The position numbers were made by a program, and so were the translations under genes. 64,000 bases of DNA from Arthrobacter sp. CAN_C5 (GTDB lineage: Bacteria > Actinomycetota > Actinomycetes > Actinomycetales > Micrococcaceae), in assembly GCF_017875735.1 (NCBI RefSeq), contig NZ_JAGGMZ010000001.1, positions 1,178,001-1,242,000 of the forward strand, in the 5' to 3' direction. The notes beneath the pieces are model-generated. The model was given only the letters and a program-made list of their open reading frames with translations, made no database searches and was not told the origin of the DNA. Each line of letters starts with the position of its first letter. Positions within the stretch are counted from its first letter, which is position 1. Below are positions 8,184-17,464 of this stretch, in pieces.

Positions 8184-9618
8184 GGCTCTTCATAATTGAG
8201 GGTGTAGTCGGGGTCTGAAGCCGCCGGTTTCCAGGAGTGAGCGGGCGATGTAGTTGGCGATATTGCGGAAGCCCAGGGCTGAGCCTCGGAGGTGTTCGAG
8301 GCGGCCGTTCATGGCTTCGGTGGGTCCGTTGCTGGTGCCGGGCCGGTCGAAGTACGCCAGGACGTCGGCGGCCCGGCGTTTGAGGGTCCGGCCCAGAGTG
8401 CGGATCTCGGTGAGCGCGGCCGGGACACCGTCGCTGACCGATTCGATAAGTGCTTGCATCAACTCGTGTCCTCGGGCCCGGTCCTCGTGCCGGTAGGCAG
8501 CAATCATCCGCTGGTAGATGCCCCAGGTTGCCTCGACTTGGACGTGAGTGTCCGTGGTGAACAGGTCGGTGAGGCGTTGTTCCTGTTTGTCGGTGAGCAG
8601 GTCCGCCCCCGTATGCAGGGTCCGCCGTGAGCTGTAGAGCGGGTCGCCCTTGCGTCCGCGGTGACCGCAGGTAGCTTGCTGGATCCGGCGTCGGCACCCA
8701 TCCAACGCGTCCCCGGCGAGACGGACGACGTGGAACGGGTCCATGACCGCCACCGCGCTGGGAAGCTCCTCGGCGGCCGCGGTTTTGAAGCCGGTGAATC
8801 CGTCCATGGCGACGACTTCCACCCCGTCCCGCCACGCCTGTGGGCGTTTGGCTAACCACTGCTTGAACACGGCCTTTGAGCGGCCCTCGACCATGTCCAA
8901 CAACCTTGAGGGCCCAGTCTTTTCGCGAATCGGCGTGAGATCGATGATGACGGTCACGTACTTGTCCCCGCGGCGGGTATGCCGCCACACGTGCTCATCG
9001 ACGCCGATCACCTTCACCCCGTCGAACCGGTCCGGGTCATCGATCAAGACCCGCTTTCCCTCGGCCAGGACCGCGGTGTTCGCGGTATTCCACGACACCC
9101 CAAGGCCCTCGGCGACCCGGGCGACGGTGAGGTGTTGACACACGATCCCGGCCAGCGCCCAGCGCAGGCCCCGTCGGGAGAGTTTCGCCCGCGGCTCGGC
9201 GGCCTTAGCGGTGTCCTGCCGCCACACGTGAGCGCATCCGGTGCACCGGTAGCGGCGGACCCGGATCAGCAGCGTCGTTGGCCGCCAGCCGAACGGTTCG
9301 TGCGCCAGGCGCCGGGTCACCATGTCCCGTGCAGCGCCTTGGGCTCCGCAGCGCCGGCACCACGAGTCCGGTTCCACTACCTCGCAAACCAGCACCGCAC
9401 CATCGGGCTTCACCTCCTGACCGATGGCTTCCAGACCGAGTTCATCGAGTCGGCAGAACGTGCTCAGATCGGGTGCAGCGAAGGTAGCGTTGAACACGTT
9501 GAGGTCTTCCGGATGGCGAGCGTGAGAACTTCCATCATCGGAAGGCCTCGACCCCTATCCCGTGACCGACGCGCCCATCCCGCTCACACCCCGACTACAC
9601 CCTCAATTGCGATGAGCC
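8184..9618 (-). mobile_element. ISL3-family insertion sequence, copy 1
   Basis: A 1435-bp element. Its ends are imperfect inverted repeats (GGCTCTTCATAATTGAGGG left; GGCTCATCGCAATTGAGGG read inward from the right). It is flanked by a perfect 8-bp direct repeat GGGTAAGG (8176-8183 and 9619-9626), as expected for ISL3. It carries one transposase. A second, nearly identical copy is at 26865. Confidence 0.93.
8190..9497 (-). CDS. ISL3-family transposase
   Basis: A 435-residue DDE transposase of normal ISL3 length. The N-terminal zinc-finger region has CRRCGAQG and CTGCAHVW, followed by a helix-turn-helix (VARVAEGLGVSWNTANTAV). The catalytic core includes VIGVDEHVW, VVAMDGFTGF and the late Glu in NGPTEAMNGRLE. 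It cuts and moves the element ends. The stop TGA lies within the left inverted repeat. It is intact and nearly identical to the protein at 26871, so it is probably recently active. Confidence 0.93.
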   Translation of the reverse strand: MFNATFAAPDLSTFCRLDELGLEAIGQEVKPDGAVLVCEVVEPDSWCRRCGAQGAARDMVTRRLAHEPFGWRPTTLLIRVRRYRCTGCAHVWRQDTAKAAEPRAKLSRRGLRWALAGIVCQHLTVARVAEGLGVSWNTANTAVLAEGKRVLIDDPDRFDGVKVIGVDEHVWRHTRRGDKYVTVIIDLTPIREKTGPSRLLDMVEGRSKAVFKQWLAKRPQAWRDGVEVVAMDGFTGFKTAAAEELPSAVAVMDPFHVVRLAGDALDGCRRRIQQATCGHRGRKGDPLYSSRRTLHTGADLLTDKQEQRLTDLFTTDTHVQVEATWGIYQRMIAAYRHEDRARGHELMQALIESVSDGVPAALTEIRTLGRTLKRRAADVLAYFDRPGTSNGPTEAMNGRLEHLRGSALGFRNIANYIARSLLETGGFRPRLHPQL

Positions 9619-9732
9619 GGGTAAGGATCATCCCCGCCTGCTTGAAGTCACGCCAGTGGTGTAATCCGAGCACGACTACACTGAGCTGCTGCTGTGCTTT
9701 CTTTTGGTTTGTTGGCGCGGGGGTTTGACGAG

Positions 9733-10437
9733 CTAGAAGCTGACTCCTACTCCACCGCCTCGGAACTTCGCTGGATGCTCAACGAAGGGTGCAACCCACC
9801 AAGAATCGACCTGGTGGAGGTTGACCCGAACTGCTGGGACTTCGTAGCTAGCCATACCCGCGGGCAGCACCTGAGCCGGGCACAGCGAAAGAACATCCAT
9901 TGTCGGTGTGCTGTCTTCAGGGGAAATAGCTCTAATCACTTCATTTGCTCTTTGATCTGCTATGGCTTCCTTTTCCTGACGTGGCGTTTTCCAGTTACCG
10001 GCATCCTTAAAAAATTCCACTCCAAACTCAGTCAAATTTGTGTGAGTGAACTTGGCTGTTGACACTGGTATTCCTACGTATAAAGTGGAGCCACAGACGA
10101 CAACAACGCGTTGAAGTACTGCGCCGTTCTCTGCTGCTTGTACAACCGCTGACAAATGTGGGTCGATCAATCCAGAAGTATTCATAGTTGGGATCATAGC
10201 AACAGATTCGCTGCGACCATCGAGACCGCAGAGTCGTTCTCCGATCGCTGAGTTGGAGCCAACCTGGCGGCATGTGAAACATTGTGAATGTCTATGAACC
10301 TTGTGAATCTCGACGGGCATTTGCGCGTCCCTGATCAACATGCGCGAGCACCGGAAGGCCGAGTTCAACTCGCACCGCACCAAACGTGGTGTCCGTTGTG
10401 GAGATCGATCCGGCATGAGCAACGCCGGGGCGGACAT
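9733..10437 (-). CDS. Hypothetical protein
   Basis: About 234 residues. The composition is protein-like in the downstream 200 residues, and the start is uncertain (ATG at 10437, or at 10320 with MPVEIHKVHRHSQCF). A CxxC pair (CFTC) sits near the N terminus. The middle (VVQAAENGAVLQRVVVVCGSTLYVG) looks like an alternating alpha/beta segment, and the C terminus is Gly-rich. I do not recognise a family. It is unrelated in composition to the flanking IS elements and lies between two ISL3 insertions. Confidence 0.45.
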   Translation of the reverse strand: MSAPALLMPDRSPQRTPRLVRCELNSAFRCSRMLIRDAQMPVEIHKVHRHSQCFTCRQVGSNSAIGERLCGLDGRSESVAMIPTMNTSGLIDPHLSAVVQAAENGAVLQRVVVVCGSTLYVGIPVSTAKFTHTNLTEFGVEFFKDAGNWKTPRQEKEAIADQRANEVIRAISPEDSTPTMDVLSLCPAQVLPAGMASYEVPAVRVNLHQVDSWWVAPFVEHPAKFRGGGVGVSF

Positions 10438-10499
10438 GCCACCTCGGCGTTGTCGTTGCCACTTGCCGTGGGTTAATCCTTAGTCAGCTCGACCTTAGT

Positions 10500-11938
10500 G
10501 GCTCTCCGTGGTTCGTGGTGAAAGCCGGGTTCGTGTCGTAGACGTATAGGGGCTCGTGGCCCTGCTGGGATGGATGTTCTTGACGCATTCATCACTGACA
10601 GGAACCACGAGCCTTGATCGAGCCTACTGCCATGCGTACCGACGCTGCCACTACTGTTTTCAACCTTCCCGGTTACCGGGTCACTAGCGCGGAGGTCCTT
10701 GCCTGCGGGCGGCGCAGAATCCGGGTCGAGTCAGTCCTGGAAGCTGGCTGCAGGGCCTGCGGGGTGATCAGTGCCCGCCGGCACTCGCGCCGGTTCCAGC
10801 GGATTCGTGACATCCGGATCGCCGGCCCGGTGGAGGTCATCTGGTCCAAACGCCGGTTCTTCTGCGACGAGACCGAATGCGCCCGGACGACCTTCGCTGA
10901 GGCGACCCCGCAGGTGCCTGCATACTCGCGGTCCACGGCGAGGCTGCGGGAGGCCCTGACCGATGCGGTGATCGGGTCCGGGCGTGCCGCGTCGGAGACC
11001 GCCTCTGCGTTTGGTGTGTCCTGGTGGCTGGTCCAGCGGGCGTTGGATGCTGCGGTGGTGAAACTACCTGATGTGGACTCCCTGGCGCCGGTCAGGTTGG
11101 GTATTGATGAGCACCGGTTCCGGTCTGTGCGGTTCTTCCAGGACCCGGCCACGAAAGCCTGGACCCGGTACGAGCCGTGGATGTCCACCCTCGTCGATTT
11201 GGACACCGGGCAGGTCCTGGGCGTCGTCGACGGACGCGACAGCACCGGTGTTGGGGATTGGCTCAAGGCCCGCCCACTGGCTCGGCGTGCAGGTCGTCGC
11301 GATCGACCCGTCTGCGGCGTTCCGCAAGGCGCTACGGATGTGGTTGCCCCGCACCGCTGTCAGCGTCGACGCGTTTCACCTGGGCATGCTCGCGAACGCT
11401 ATGGTCACCGAGGTCCGCCAACGCCTCTGCCAGGAAGCCAAGGGCCGGCGCGGGCGGGCCACCGACCCTGTGTGGGCAAACAGGAGACTGCTGCTGAAGG
11501 GTGCGGAACGGCTTTCGGACCGGGGTCGGAACCGTCTTGAGGTGGTCTTCGCCGTTGATGATCCCAGCGGCGGGCTGCAGGCCGTCTGGGAGGTGAAGGA
11601 ACAGCTCCGGGCACTGCTGCGCACTGGGTCGATCGCTGAGGCCTCCGCGGCGAAGACCGAGCTCGCAAGACTGGTCGACCGGGCAGGTCAGCCCGAGGCC
11701 AGAAGGCTCTACCGCACGGTCTGCCGGTGGTGGAACGAGATCGAAGTCCTCGTCGTCACCGGCGCGACCACGGCGAAGGTCGAGGCCAACAACACTGCGA
11801 TCAAGAACATCAAAAGGACCGGACGAGGTTTCGTGAACAACTCCAACTACAAAACCCGTATCCTATTGAGAAGCGCCGCTAGAACAGCGGCCTGAACATC
11901 TCCTCAGCAGCGGAAATCACCACGAACCGCGAAGAGCC
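10500..11938 (+). mobile_element. ISL3-family insertion sequence, second type (degenerate)
   Basis: A 1439-bp element. Its inverted repeats are GGCTCTCCGTGGTTCGTGG at the left and GGCTCTTCGCGGTTCGTGG read inward from the right. Both sides carry a perfect 8-bp duplication, ACCTTAGT (10492-10499, 11939-11946). It differs in sequence from the element at 8184. Its transposase is frameshifted. It inserted into the 3' end of the lipoprotein gene at 11917. Confidence 0.92.
10614..11895 (+). pseudogene. ISL3-family transposase, frameshifted
   Basis: The first part (to about residue 222) has the zinc-finger CRACG and CDETEC pairs, a helix-turn-helix (TASAFGVSWWLVQRAL) and GIDEHRF. Near 11275 (DWLKARP) the frame must shift by one base to continue as WLGVQVVAIDPSAAFRKAL through to NNTAIKNIKRTGRGF and a stop at 11895. 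A single one-base indel explains this. Programmed frameshifting is not usual in ISL3, so the gene is most likely dead. Confidence 0.85.
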
Positions 11939-12372
11939 ACCTTAGTCGTAGTACCGAGTGCGCTGACCTCATACGTGATCGTGTCCCCCTCGTAGGTGAA
12001 CTCCTTGTCATCTGAGGTTGCAGCCAAGATAGCCATATCGGTGGCTTCGGCATCCCTGATCGATGTCCACGCGAACGTCTCCTCAGCGTCGGCCGGCTCC
12101 TCAAAAGTACCGATCCAGTAGATCGCGGTCGTGTCGCCTCCATCGGAGACCCAATCGATGCTGATCGTGTCATCGGTAATGGTCGCCTGCTGGTAGGAAT
12201 CCTCGCTGTTTGAGTTGCTCTGCGTCCACGTCCCTGTCAGGTCAAAATCCTCGGGCGCTTCCTCAACGGCGGTGTCGCCGTTGCTGGCAGGCGTGGCGCT
12301 GTTTTCAGCTCCACCACATCCAGTGAGGGCAAGGGCAGCGGTAAGGGTAAGGGGCCCAATAACTTTCTTCAT
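11917..12372 (-). CDS. Lipoprotein with C terminus rewritten by an IS element
   Basis: The ATG at 12372 follows GGAGAAG at 8-base spacing. The product starts MKKVIGPLTLTAALALTGCG, a lipoprotein signal with lipobox LTGC, so it is exported and lipid-anchored. The mature part is acidic with a Ser/Asn-rich start (TGTWTQSNSNSEDSYQQATI) and a beta-rich domain ending TYEVSALGTTTK. This pattern occurs in small actinobacterial lipoproteins of unknown role. The ISL3 insertion (duplication ACCTTAGT) replaced the original ending VELTKD, still readable beyond the element at about 10475-10499, with VALRGSW taken from the IS end. Confidence 0.8.
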   Translation of the reverse strand: MKKVIGPLTLTAALALTGCGGAENSATPASNGDTAVEEAPEDFDLTGTWTQSNSNSEDSYQQATITDDTISIDWVSDGGDTTAIYWIGTFEEPADAEETFAWTSIRDAEATDMAILAATSDDKEFTYEGDTITYEVSALGTTTKVALRGSW

Positions 12373-12732
12373 AGGAAAACTTCTCCATACGCCAGGCACC
12401 ATCTGCGACCATTTCCGGACGCGTCCATGCCCCGGCGAACTGATAGAGACGAAATCCCCGCCGCCTGAACTAGCCGTCGTTGCTGCTGGCCGCTCCGCCG
12501 CGATGTCTGGACCGCCCACACTAGATCATTTCGGGCGATGATGGAGTCCCCGGACTCCACGCACATGAGAAAGCACACAGGCAACCGCCCACTCACCATC
12601 CCGATGCGCTTCACTGAGGCGTTCCTGGAACTGATCGGGAACGCGGAGTACAAGGCGGCCGTAACCGTCTTACAGCCCTTGGAGCTGAGGCCGGGATCGA
12701 CTCCATTTGCGGAGAATCCCGGCCTTTCGCGT

Positions 12733-13176
12733 TTACCGCCAGCCGGTGGCGGACAGCAGGGTTGGAAGGTGAACGATTCGCTGCAGCGCGGACGGCTTCC
12801 AGCCGGTGACTCCCTGAATGAACCAGCCGTGGTCGCCCGGTGCCTTGTCGACAAGGGACAGGGTCAGCCAGTTGAGCCGCTTTCCCGTTTCGGAGTGCAT
12901 CGGCCATCGGTAGTAGGTGAGGAAATCCTCGTCCTCTCCGGTGAATGGGGCGGCCTCGCTCAGGCTCGGGATCATCCATCCGATCGGAAGGTCCTCGCCG
13001 GCGTCGGCTACCTGCTTCACCCATTTTCCGAAGAGGTCGTGAGCGGTTACATCGTTCGGGTCGAAGTCATCGCCAAGGCTGTCCAAATTGAGGGACCAGT
13101 CGAGATCCAGCGACTGCCGCTCGAGGTCCCCGGGACCGGGATTGACCTTGCTTGCGAAACTCCAAACGTTTTCCAC
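12733..13176 (-). CDS. Hypothetical acidic protein
   Basis: A 147-residue protein starting at GTG 13176 with GGAGG 6 bases upstream. It is rich in Trp, Asp and Leu, with the segments LDLDWSLNLDSLGDDFDP and DWSxxxTGWKPSALQRIV-like C-terminal turns. There is no signal peptide or membrane segment, so it is probably cytoplasmic. Family not recognised. It overlaps in another frame with the short reading frame upstream (13067-13420). Confidence 0.55.
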   Translation of the reverse strand: MENVWSFASKVNPGPGDLERQSLDLDWSLNLDSLGDDFDPNDVTAHDLFGKWVKQVADAGEDLPIGWMIPSLSEAAPFTGEDEDFLTYYRWPMHSETGKRLNWLTLSLVDKAPGDHGWFIQGVTGWKPSALQRIVHLPTLLSATGWR

Positions 13177-13420
13177 GTTGAGCCTCCATGAGGTGTATCA
13201 GCTGGCCGGGTTCCGGCGCGAAATACCAGCCTAGTGCCGAATTACGGGCACTGCTCAGTTTGCTGCCGTCGATAATCCGGAACGCCTGGGCCGGCTTCGG
13301 CCAAGGGCAGAGAGTGTCGGCACGTTCGAAGCTCACTGAACCGCCCGGGTGCTCGACCATGATGGAATTCTGGTGGGAGCCCTTCGCGTGGGAGGTAACG
13401 GCCAGTACAAGATCCAGCAA
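13067..13420 (-). other. Open reading frame of doubtful status
   Basis: A frame with protein-like composition (MVEHPGGSVSFERADTL, GWYFAPEPGQLIHL) opens after a TGA near 13450 and has only a TTG start at 13420. Its last 110 bp overlap the better-supported gene at 13176 in another frame. It may be the 3' part of a gene broken upstream, whose true end would be near 13200. Confidence 0.28.
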
Positions 13421-13792
13421 GTCCTGGTCAGTCGCAGCAGCTGGTAGTCCCGTGCTGGACTGTCCACGGTGTCAGAGCCCGGTATCCACGGTACGCACGA
13501 CCTTGGATCTGTCCTGCCTCTATGAACGGTCTCGCTGGCACCTTCCAACCCCGGCGACACCCCAGATCATGAGCGACTGGGGCGGCAATCATGCCGGGGT
13601 AAGCAGGCCAGTGCATCCACATCCTGCAACAGAAACGGGCTACGAAAAAGGTAATGGGGAGGGGACGATTTCGGCGATACCCGGAAGCTAGGTGGTTCAA
13701 TCTGACTCTATGCGCACCACCTAGCGGGCGGTCAGATCAGCCGCCTCGACCAGACCAACTCCTGTTTAGGTGAAGTCTTCAACTGATGCGGG

Positions 13793-13814
13793 ACTTCTCA
13801 AAAGACGTGTACCC
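13793..13814 (+). repeat. Boundary motif C (left edge of module 2)
   Basis: TTCTCAAAAGACGTGTAC, identical to motif A over 22 bp. It lies 349 bp left of the end of the second caspase-STAND gene. Between them is non-coding DNA in which I see no gene. Confidence 0.65.
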
Positions 13815-14162
13815 GCGCCGCGCCAGTTCGCTCCGCTTCAGAGATAATAACTGCTCACTCGGTTTATTTTTGGCGGAGCAGTTTTGGGGTGTCTCGACGC
13901 CGCACAGATGCGCGCTACAGGGCTCGATAACGCTGCGGGCTGTTTCGCGAGCTTCAAGCATCGCTGTGTAGCCGGTCCTTGTCCTTGGTTTTCATATCTC
14001 CTCGTCAGCACTCACCGCCTGCACTTGAGCTTCGGCGGATAAGGTTCTTCACCATGGTGGTCTTACTGGAATTTCCAATCGTCAGGCGTTGCAACGAGTG
14101 CCCGGCGCCCAGACTTACAAGCAGCTCGTAACCTAACCATCGTCGGCAACTGTCAGCGATTG

Positions 14163-17100
14163 TTACGGGTTGAGTCCGGCGGTGTCGCCTGAGTCCCGGA
14201 CCAAGAAGGCGAGGTTGATGCGGGTGGCCAGGGTGTTGGGGTGGTTCGGGCCCAGTACCCGTAGTTGGGCTTCGAGGAGTTCGCGGAACTGGGTGATGGC
14301 GCCGGCGTTGTCCCCGGACTTTCGGGTGCAGGAGGCGAGGTTGTTGCGGGTGATCAGGGTGTTGGGGTGGTCCGGGCCCAGTACCCGTAGTTGGGTTTCG
14401 AGGAGTTCGCGGAACTGGGTGATGGTGCCGGCGTTGCCCCCGGATTCCCCGGTCCAGGAGGCGAGGTTGTTGCGGGTGGTCAGGGTGTCGGGGTGGTCCG
14501 GGCCCAGTACCCGTAGTTGGGCTTCGAGGAGTTCGCGGAACTGGGTGATGGCGCCGGCGTTGTCCCCGGATTCCCCGGTCCAGGAGGCGAGGTTGTTACG
14601 GGTGATCAGGGTGTTGGGGTGGTCCGGGCCGAGCACCCGCGAATGGGCTTCGAGGAGTTCGCGGAACTGGTTGATGGCGCCGGCGGTGTCCCCGGATCTC
14701 CCGGCCCAGAACGCGAGGTTGTTACGGGTGGTCAGGGTGCTGGGGTGGTCCGGGCCCAGTACCCGTAGTTGGGCTTCGAGGAGTTCGCGGAACTGGGTGA
14801 TGGCACCGGTGGTGTCCCCGGATTCCCCGGTCCAGGAGGCGAGGTTGTTACGGGTGGTCAGGGTGTCGGGGTGGTCCGGGCCCAGTACCCGTAGTTGGGC
14901 TTCGAGGAGTTCGCGGAACTGGGTGATGGCACCGGTGGTGTCCCCGGATTCCCCGGTCCAGGAGGCGAGGTTGTTACGGGTGGTCAGGGTGTCGGGGTGG
15001 TCCGGGCCCAGTACCCGTAGTTGGGCTTCGAGGAGTTCACGGGACTGGGTGATGGCACCGGTGGTGTCCCCGGATTCCCCGGTCCAGGAGGCGAGGTTGT
15101 TACGGGTGATCAGGGTGTTGGGGTGGGCCGGGCCCAGCACCCGCAGCCGGGCTTCGAGGAGTTCACGGAACTGGTTGATGGCGCCGGCGGTGTCCCCGGA
15201 TTCCCCGGTCCATGAGGCGAGGTTGTTACGGGTGATCAGGGTGTTGGGGTGGTCCGGGCCCAGCACCCGCAGCCGGGCTTCGAGGAGTTCACGGAACTGG
15301 TTGATGGCACCGGTGGCGTCCCCGGACCGCCCGGTCCAGGTGGCGAGGTTGCCGATGAGGCGTAGCAGGTCGATGTTGTCGGGTGGCAGAGTGTCCTTGG
15401 CCCGGTTGAGCCAGGTCTGCAGGAGGTCGCGGTTGTCTGCGGCCCGGTGCCCTAAGCCTGCGAAGACTAGTGAGAGGGCTTCTTTATGTCGTTCGAGGGC
15501 CCAGAGGTGTTCGGCCGCGTGGCGGCGGCGGTAGGCGCTTGAGGCAGGATCGCTCATGGTTTCGAGCGTTTCGAGGATTGTTTGGTGCGCCTGGAGGGTC
15601 GCTACAGGCCAGCGGTCTTGTTGGTGGACTTGCTGGACTAGGGTGTCGTGGAAGAGGCCGACGTGTTCGTCAGATGTCCCGGGGTCAGCGCGGGTGGCGA
15701 GACCGCCCAGCGTCTTCAGTGTGTCGCGGAACCGCGCTTCATCTGCGGCGCCTCCAAGACGTGAGCATGCTTCAACTGCGACACGGATGGGCATAACGGG
15801 CCCGCTACCGGCGGCCGCAAGCACCGCCAATGTAGTTTTCGTCTCCGTTGTGTCCTCGCCGGTGATTGATGAGAACAACCGTTGGTAGAGATCACTTAGG
15901 GTGACAGCATCTTTGACTGACTCGTTCCCAATAGTCGACATGACGTCGGTCAGGAGCCGTGCTTCGAGCCACGTGGAGGAGTGTGCTGTGATGTCGGCAG
16001 CGAGCGACGTCGGGAGCCCCTGAGCTGCAAGATACTCGGCAATTTCATCCGTGCCCGGCCGGACAAGGATGATTGGGTCTTCCGAGAGTTTTTCTGTTCC
16101 TTCCCCCCTGGTGTTCAGGAGAATGCTCAGGCGTTCGAGCCGGTCGTCAAGGCTGGTATTCACGAGGGTTGAGATTAGTTCGTTGCGCACTGAGGGTTCG
16201 AGCTGGTCAATACCGTCGATTGCCAAGCGAATCCGATTTCCCAATGGGACCTTCATACGGGATAACGGACCGAATACTAGTCGCTCCAATGCGGGTTGGC
16301 GGTCAAGGTCCTGGGGGGTGAAGCCGTTGTTGTAGACGGTAACGGCGTCGTCAAAACCTGCTCTGTGTTCTAGCTGTTTGCCAATGCTTTCAGCCAGTGC
16401 AGCCAGAGTAGGAGACAAGGCAGTGAAAGCCACAGCGGAAAGATACTGCTTCGACAGCTCCGGTACGAGTTCCGGGCGAGCCAGAGCCGCCACGAGGGCG
16501 GACTTACCCGAGCCTCCATCGCCCTGAATGACCACTAGGCGTTGCTCGGCCAAAGCTCGCATGACGCGTTCCAGGTCGTGTGTTATCTGAAAGGATTGGG
16601 TCAGCGTTACCGCCAGTGCCCCTTCGGCGGTGCCTGAAAGGGGCCAGAAATTGGGGGAGGCGATATTCCGGGTTATCCACAGCCCGGGATCGCTGGTGTT
16701 TTGTCCCATCCCTGAGCCGATGTAGATGGGAGGGTCTTGAACGGCATGACACGTGTCGTTTCCGTAGTTTGCGGCATGCCGAATGTCTAGGTAGTCCACC
16801 GATAGGTCCGGCTGTCCCGATTCCATGAGACTAATCAACGACTGGGAGAAACAGCCGTTGCGGGCTTCCCGATCATAGGTGCCAGCGAGGAGTTCCAGCC
16901 GGACCTGGTCCTTCAGGTCGAGGCCGTTCTTGATCACGTCTGTCACTCCAAGGCCCGCGTGGCAAACATCCAGGATGAGAATCAGGCCATCTAGGCTTCC
17001 CAAGCTCATGTTGCCCAGCCGACGCCCGATCTCGTAGGCGCTGTCATCGTCAAGGTCGCGGGGATCGCCATCCTTGGGAAGCAGAAATAGCGGCGCGGAT

Positions 17101-17375
17101 GCTTTGTTCGTATTGATCTCCGCGTGACCGATGAACGCCAACACCAAGGTCGCTTTTGTCCCCGCCGCCCGGGTCACCGCGGCTTTCACTTCCGTCTTCA
17201 GTTCCGCCATCGTCGGGTCGAGGACAAGCGTGCTGCCGGCTGGGTCGCAGTCACCCAGCCGGGGGTCCGTCAGCACCTGATGCAGTCGCTGGGCACGGTC
17301 CGGTAAGAAGGACAATTGCTGATTTTGCAGAGAGTCACATTGCGACCCCACGACAAGTGCATGACGGGAACCCAT
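14163..17375 (-). CDS. Caspase-like protease / STAND NTPase / TPR protein, copy 2
   Basis: About 1070 residues from the ATG at 17375 (MGSRHALVVG; a GTG two codons earlier is possible). The caspase-like domain has His84 in FIGHAE and Cys138 in LDVCHAG, both intact. The STAND NTPase has the P-loop GDGGSGKSALV (about 285-295) and Walker B LAIDGIDQLEP (about 384-394). A helical linker follows, then nine complete 42-residue TPRs (SWTGESGDxxGAITQFRELLEAQLRV units) ending with the short tail DSGDTAGLNP. Unlike copy 1 there is no premature stop. By homology with STAND proteins, NTP-dependent oligomerisation after ligand detection would activate the protease. The ligand is unknown. The TPRs are more uniform than in copy 1, suggesting recent homogenisation. 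Confidence 0.9.
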   Translation of the reverse strand: MGSRHALVVGSQCDSLQNQQLSFLPDRAQRLHQVLTDPRLGDCDPAGSTLVLDPTMAELKTEVKAAVTRAAGTKATLVLAFIGHAEINTNKASAPLFLLPKDGDPRDLDDDSAYEIGRRLGNMSLGSLDGLILILDVCHAGLGVTDVIKNGLDLKDQVRLELLAGTYDREARNGCFSQSLISLMESGQPDLSVDYLDIRHAANYGNDTCHAVQDPPIYIGSGMGQNTSDPGLWITRNIASPNFWPLSGTAEGALAVTLTQSFQITHDLERVMRALAEQRLVVIQGDGGSGKSALVAALARPELVPELSKQYLSAVAFTALSPTLAALAESIGKQLEHRAGFDDAVTVYNNGFTPQDLDRQPALERLVFGPLSRMKVPLGNRIRLAIDGIDQLEPSVRNELISTLVNTSLDDRLERLSILLNTRGEGTEKLSEDPIILVRPGTDEIAEYLAAQGLPTSLAADITAHSSTWLEARLLTDVMSTIGNESVKDAVTLSDLYQRLFSSITGEDTTETKTTLAVLAAAGSGPVMPIRVAVEACSRLGGAADEARFRDTLKTLGGLATRADPGTSDEHVGLFHDTLVQQVHQQDRWPVATLQAHQTILETLETMSDPASSAYRRRHAAEHLWALERHKEALSLVFAGLGHRAADNRDLLQTWLNRAKDTLPPDNIDLLRLIGNLATWTGRSGDATGAINQFRELLEARLRVLGPDHPNTLITRNNLASWTGESGDTAGAINQFRELLEARLRVLGPAHPNTLITRNNLASWTGESGDTTGAITQSRELLEAQLRVLGPDHPDTLTTRNNLASWTGESGDTTGAITQFRELLEAQLRVLGPDHPDTLTTRNNLASWTGESGDTTGAITQFRELLEAQLRVLGPDHPSTLTTRNNLAFWAGRSGDTAGAINQFRELLEAHSRVLGPDHPNTLITRNNLASWTGESGDNAGAITQFRELLEAQLRVLGPDHPDTLTTRNNLASWTGESGGNAGTITQFRELLETQLRVLGPDHPNTLITRNNLASCTRKSGDNAGAITQFRELLEAQLRVLGPNHPNTLATRINLAFLVRDSGDTAGLNP
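14170..15350 (-). repeat. 126-bp tandem repeats encoding TPRs, copy 2
   Basis: Nine full 126-bp units plus a partial one. Several adjacent units encode repeats differing at only one or two residues, for example units 3, 4 and 5. The plus strand carries a long open frame here only because each unit lacks stops in that frame. Confidence 0.88.
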
Positions 17376-17464
17376 GAACACTGTCTATCACGACCACAAC
17401 GACGGTGGATAAGATTCTGAATAAGTATCCGCTGGCGTTTGAACTATTGCACGGAGAGGTTTCG
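17376..17464. promoter_or_regulatory. Conserved divergent promoter region, module 2
   Basis: The same layout and spacing as 5112-5200, with the shared blocks GTCTATCACGACCAC, GATAAGAT (candidate -10 for the hydrolase) and TATCCGCTGGCGT. GGAGAGG precedes the hydrolase GTG by 5 bases. Confidence 0.5.

Noticed and set aside
8113..8988. Alternative 291-codon frame inside the ISL3 element (and 26779-27669)
   Set aside because: It overlaps the transposase in another frame, is Arg/Pro-rich and has no recognisable domain.
12538..13191. Plus-strand frame of 217 codons
   Set aside because: It runs antisense to the better-supported gene at 12733-13176. Only its first 40 codons look protein-like.
14170..15534. 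Long plus-strand frame of about 450 codons
   Set aside because: It is the antisense of the TPR array. Its Arg/Ser/Trp repeats exist only because each 126-bp unit lacks a stop in that frame.
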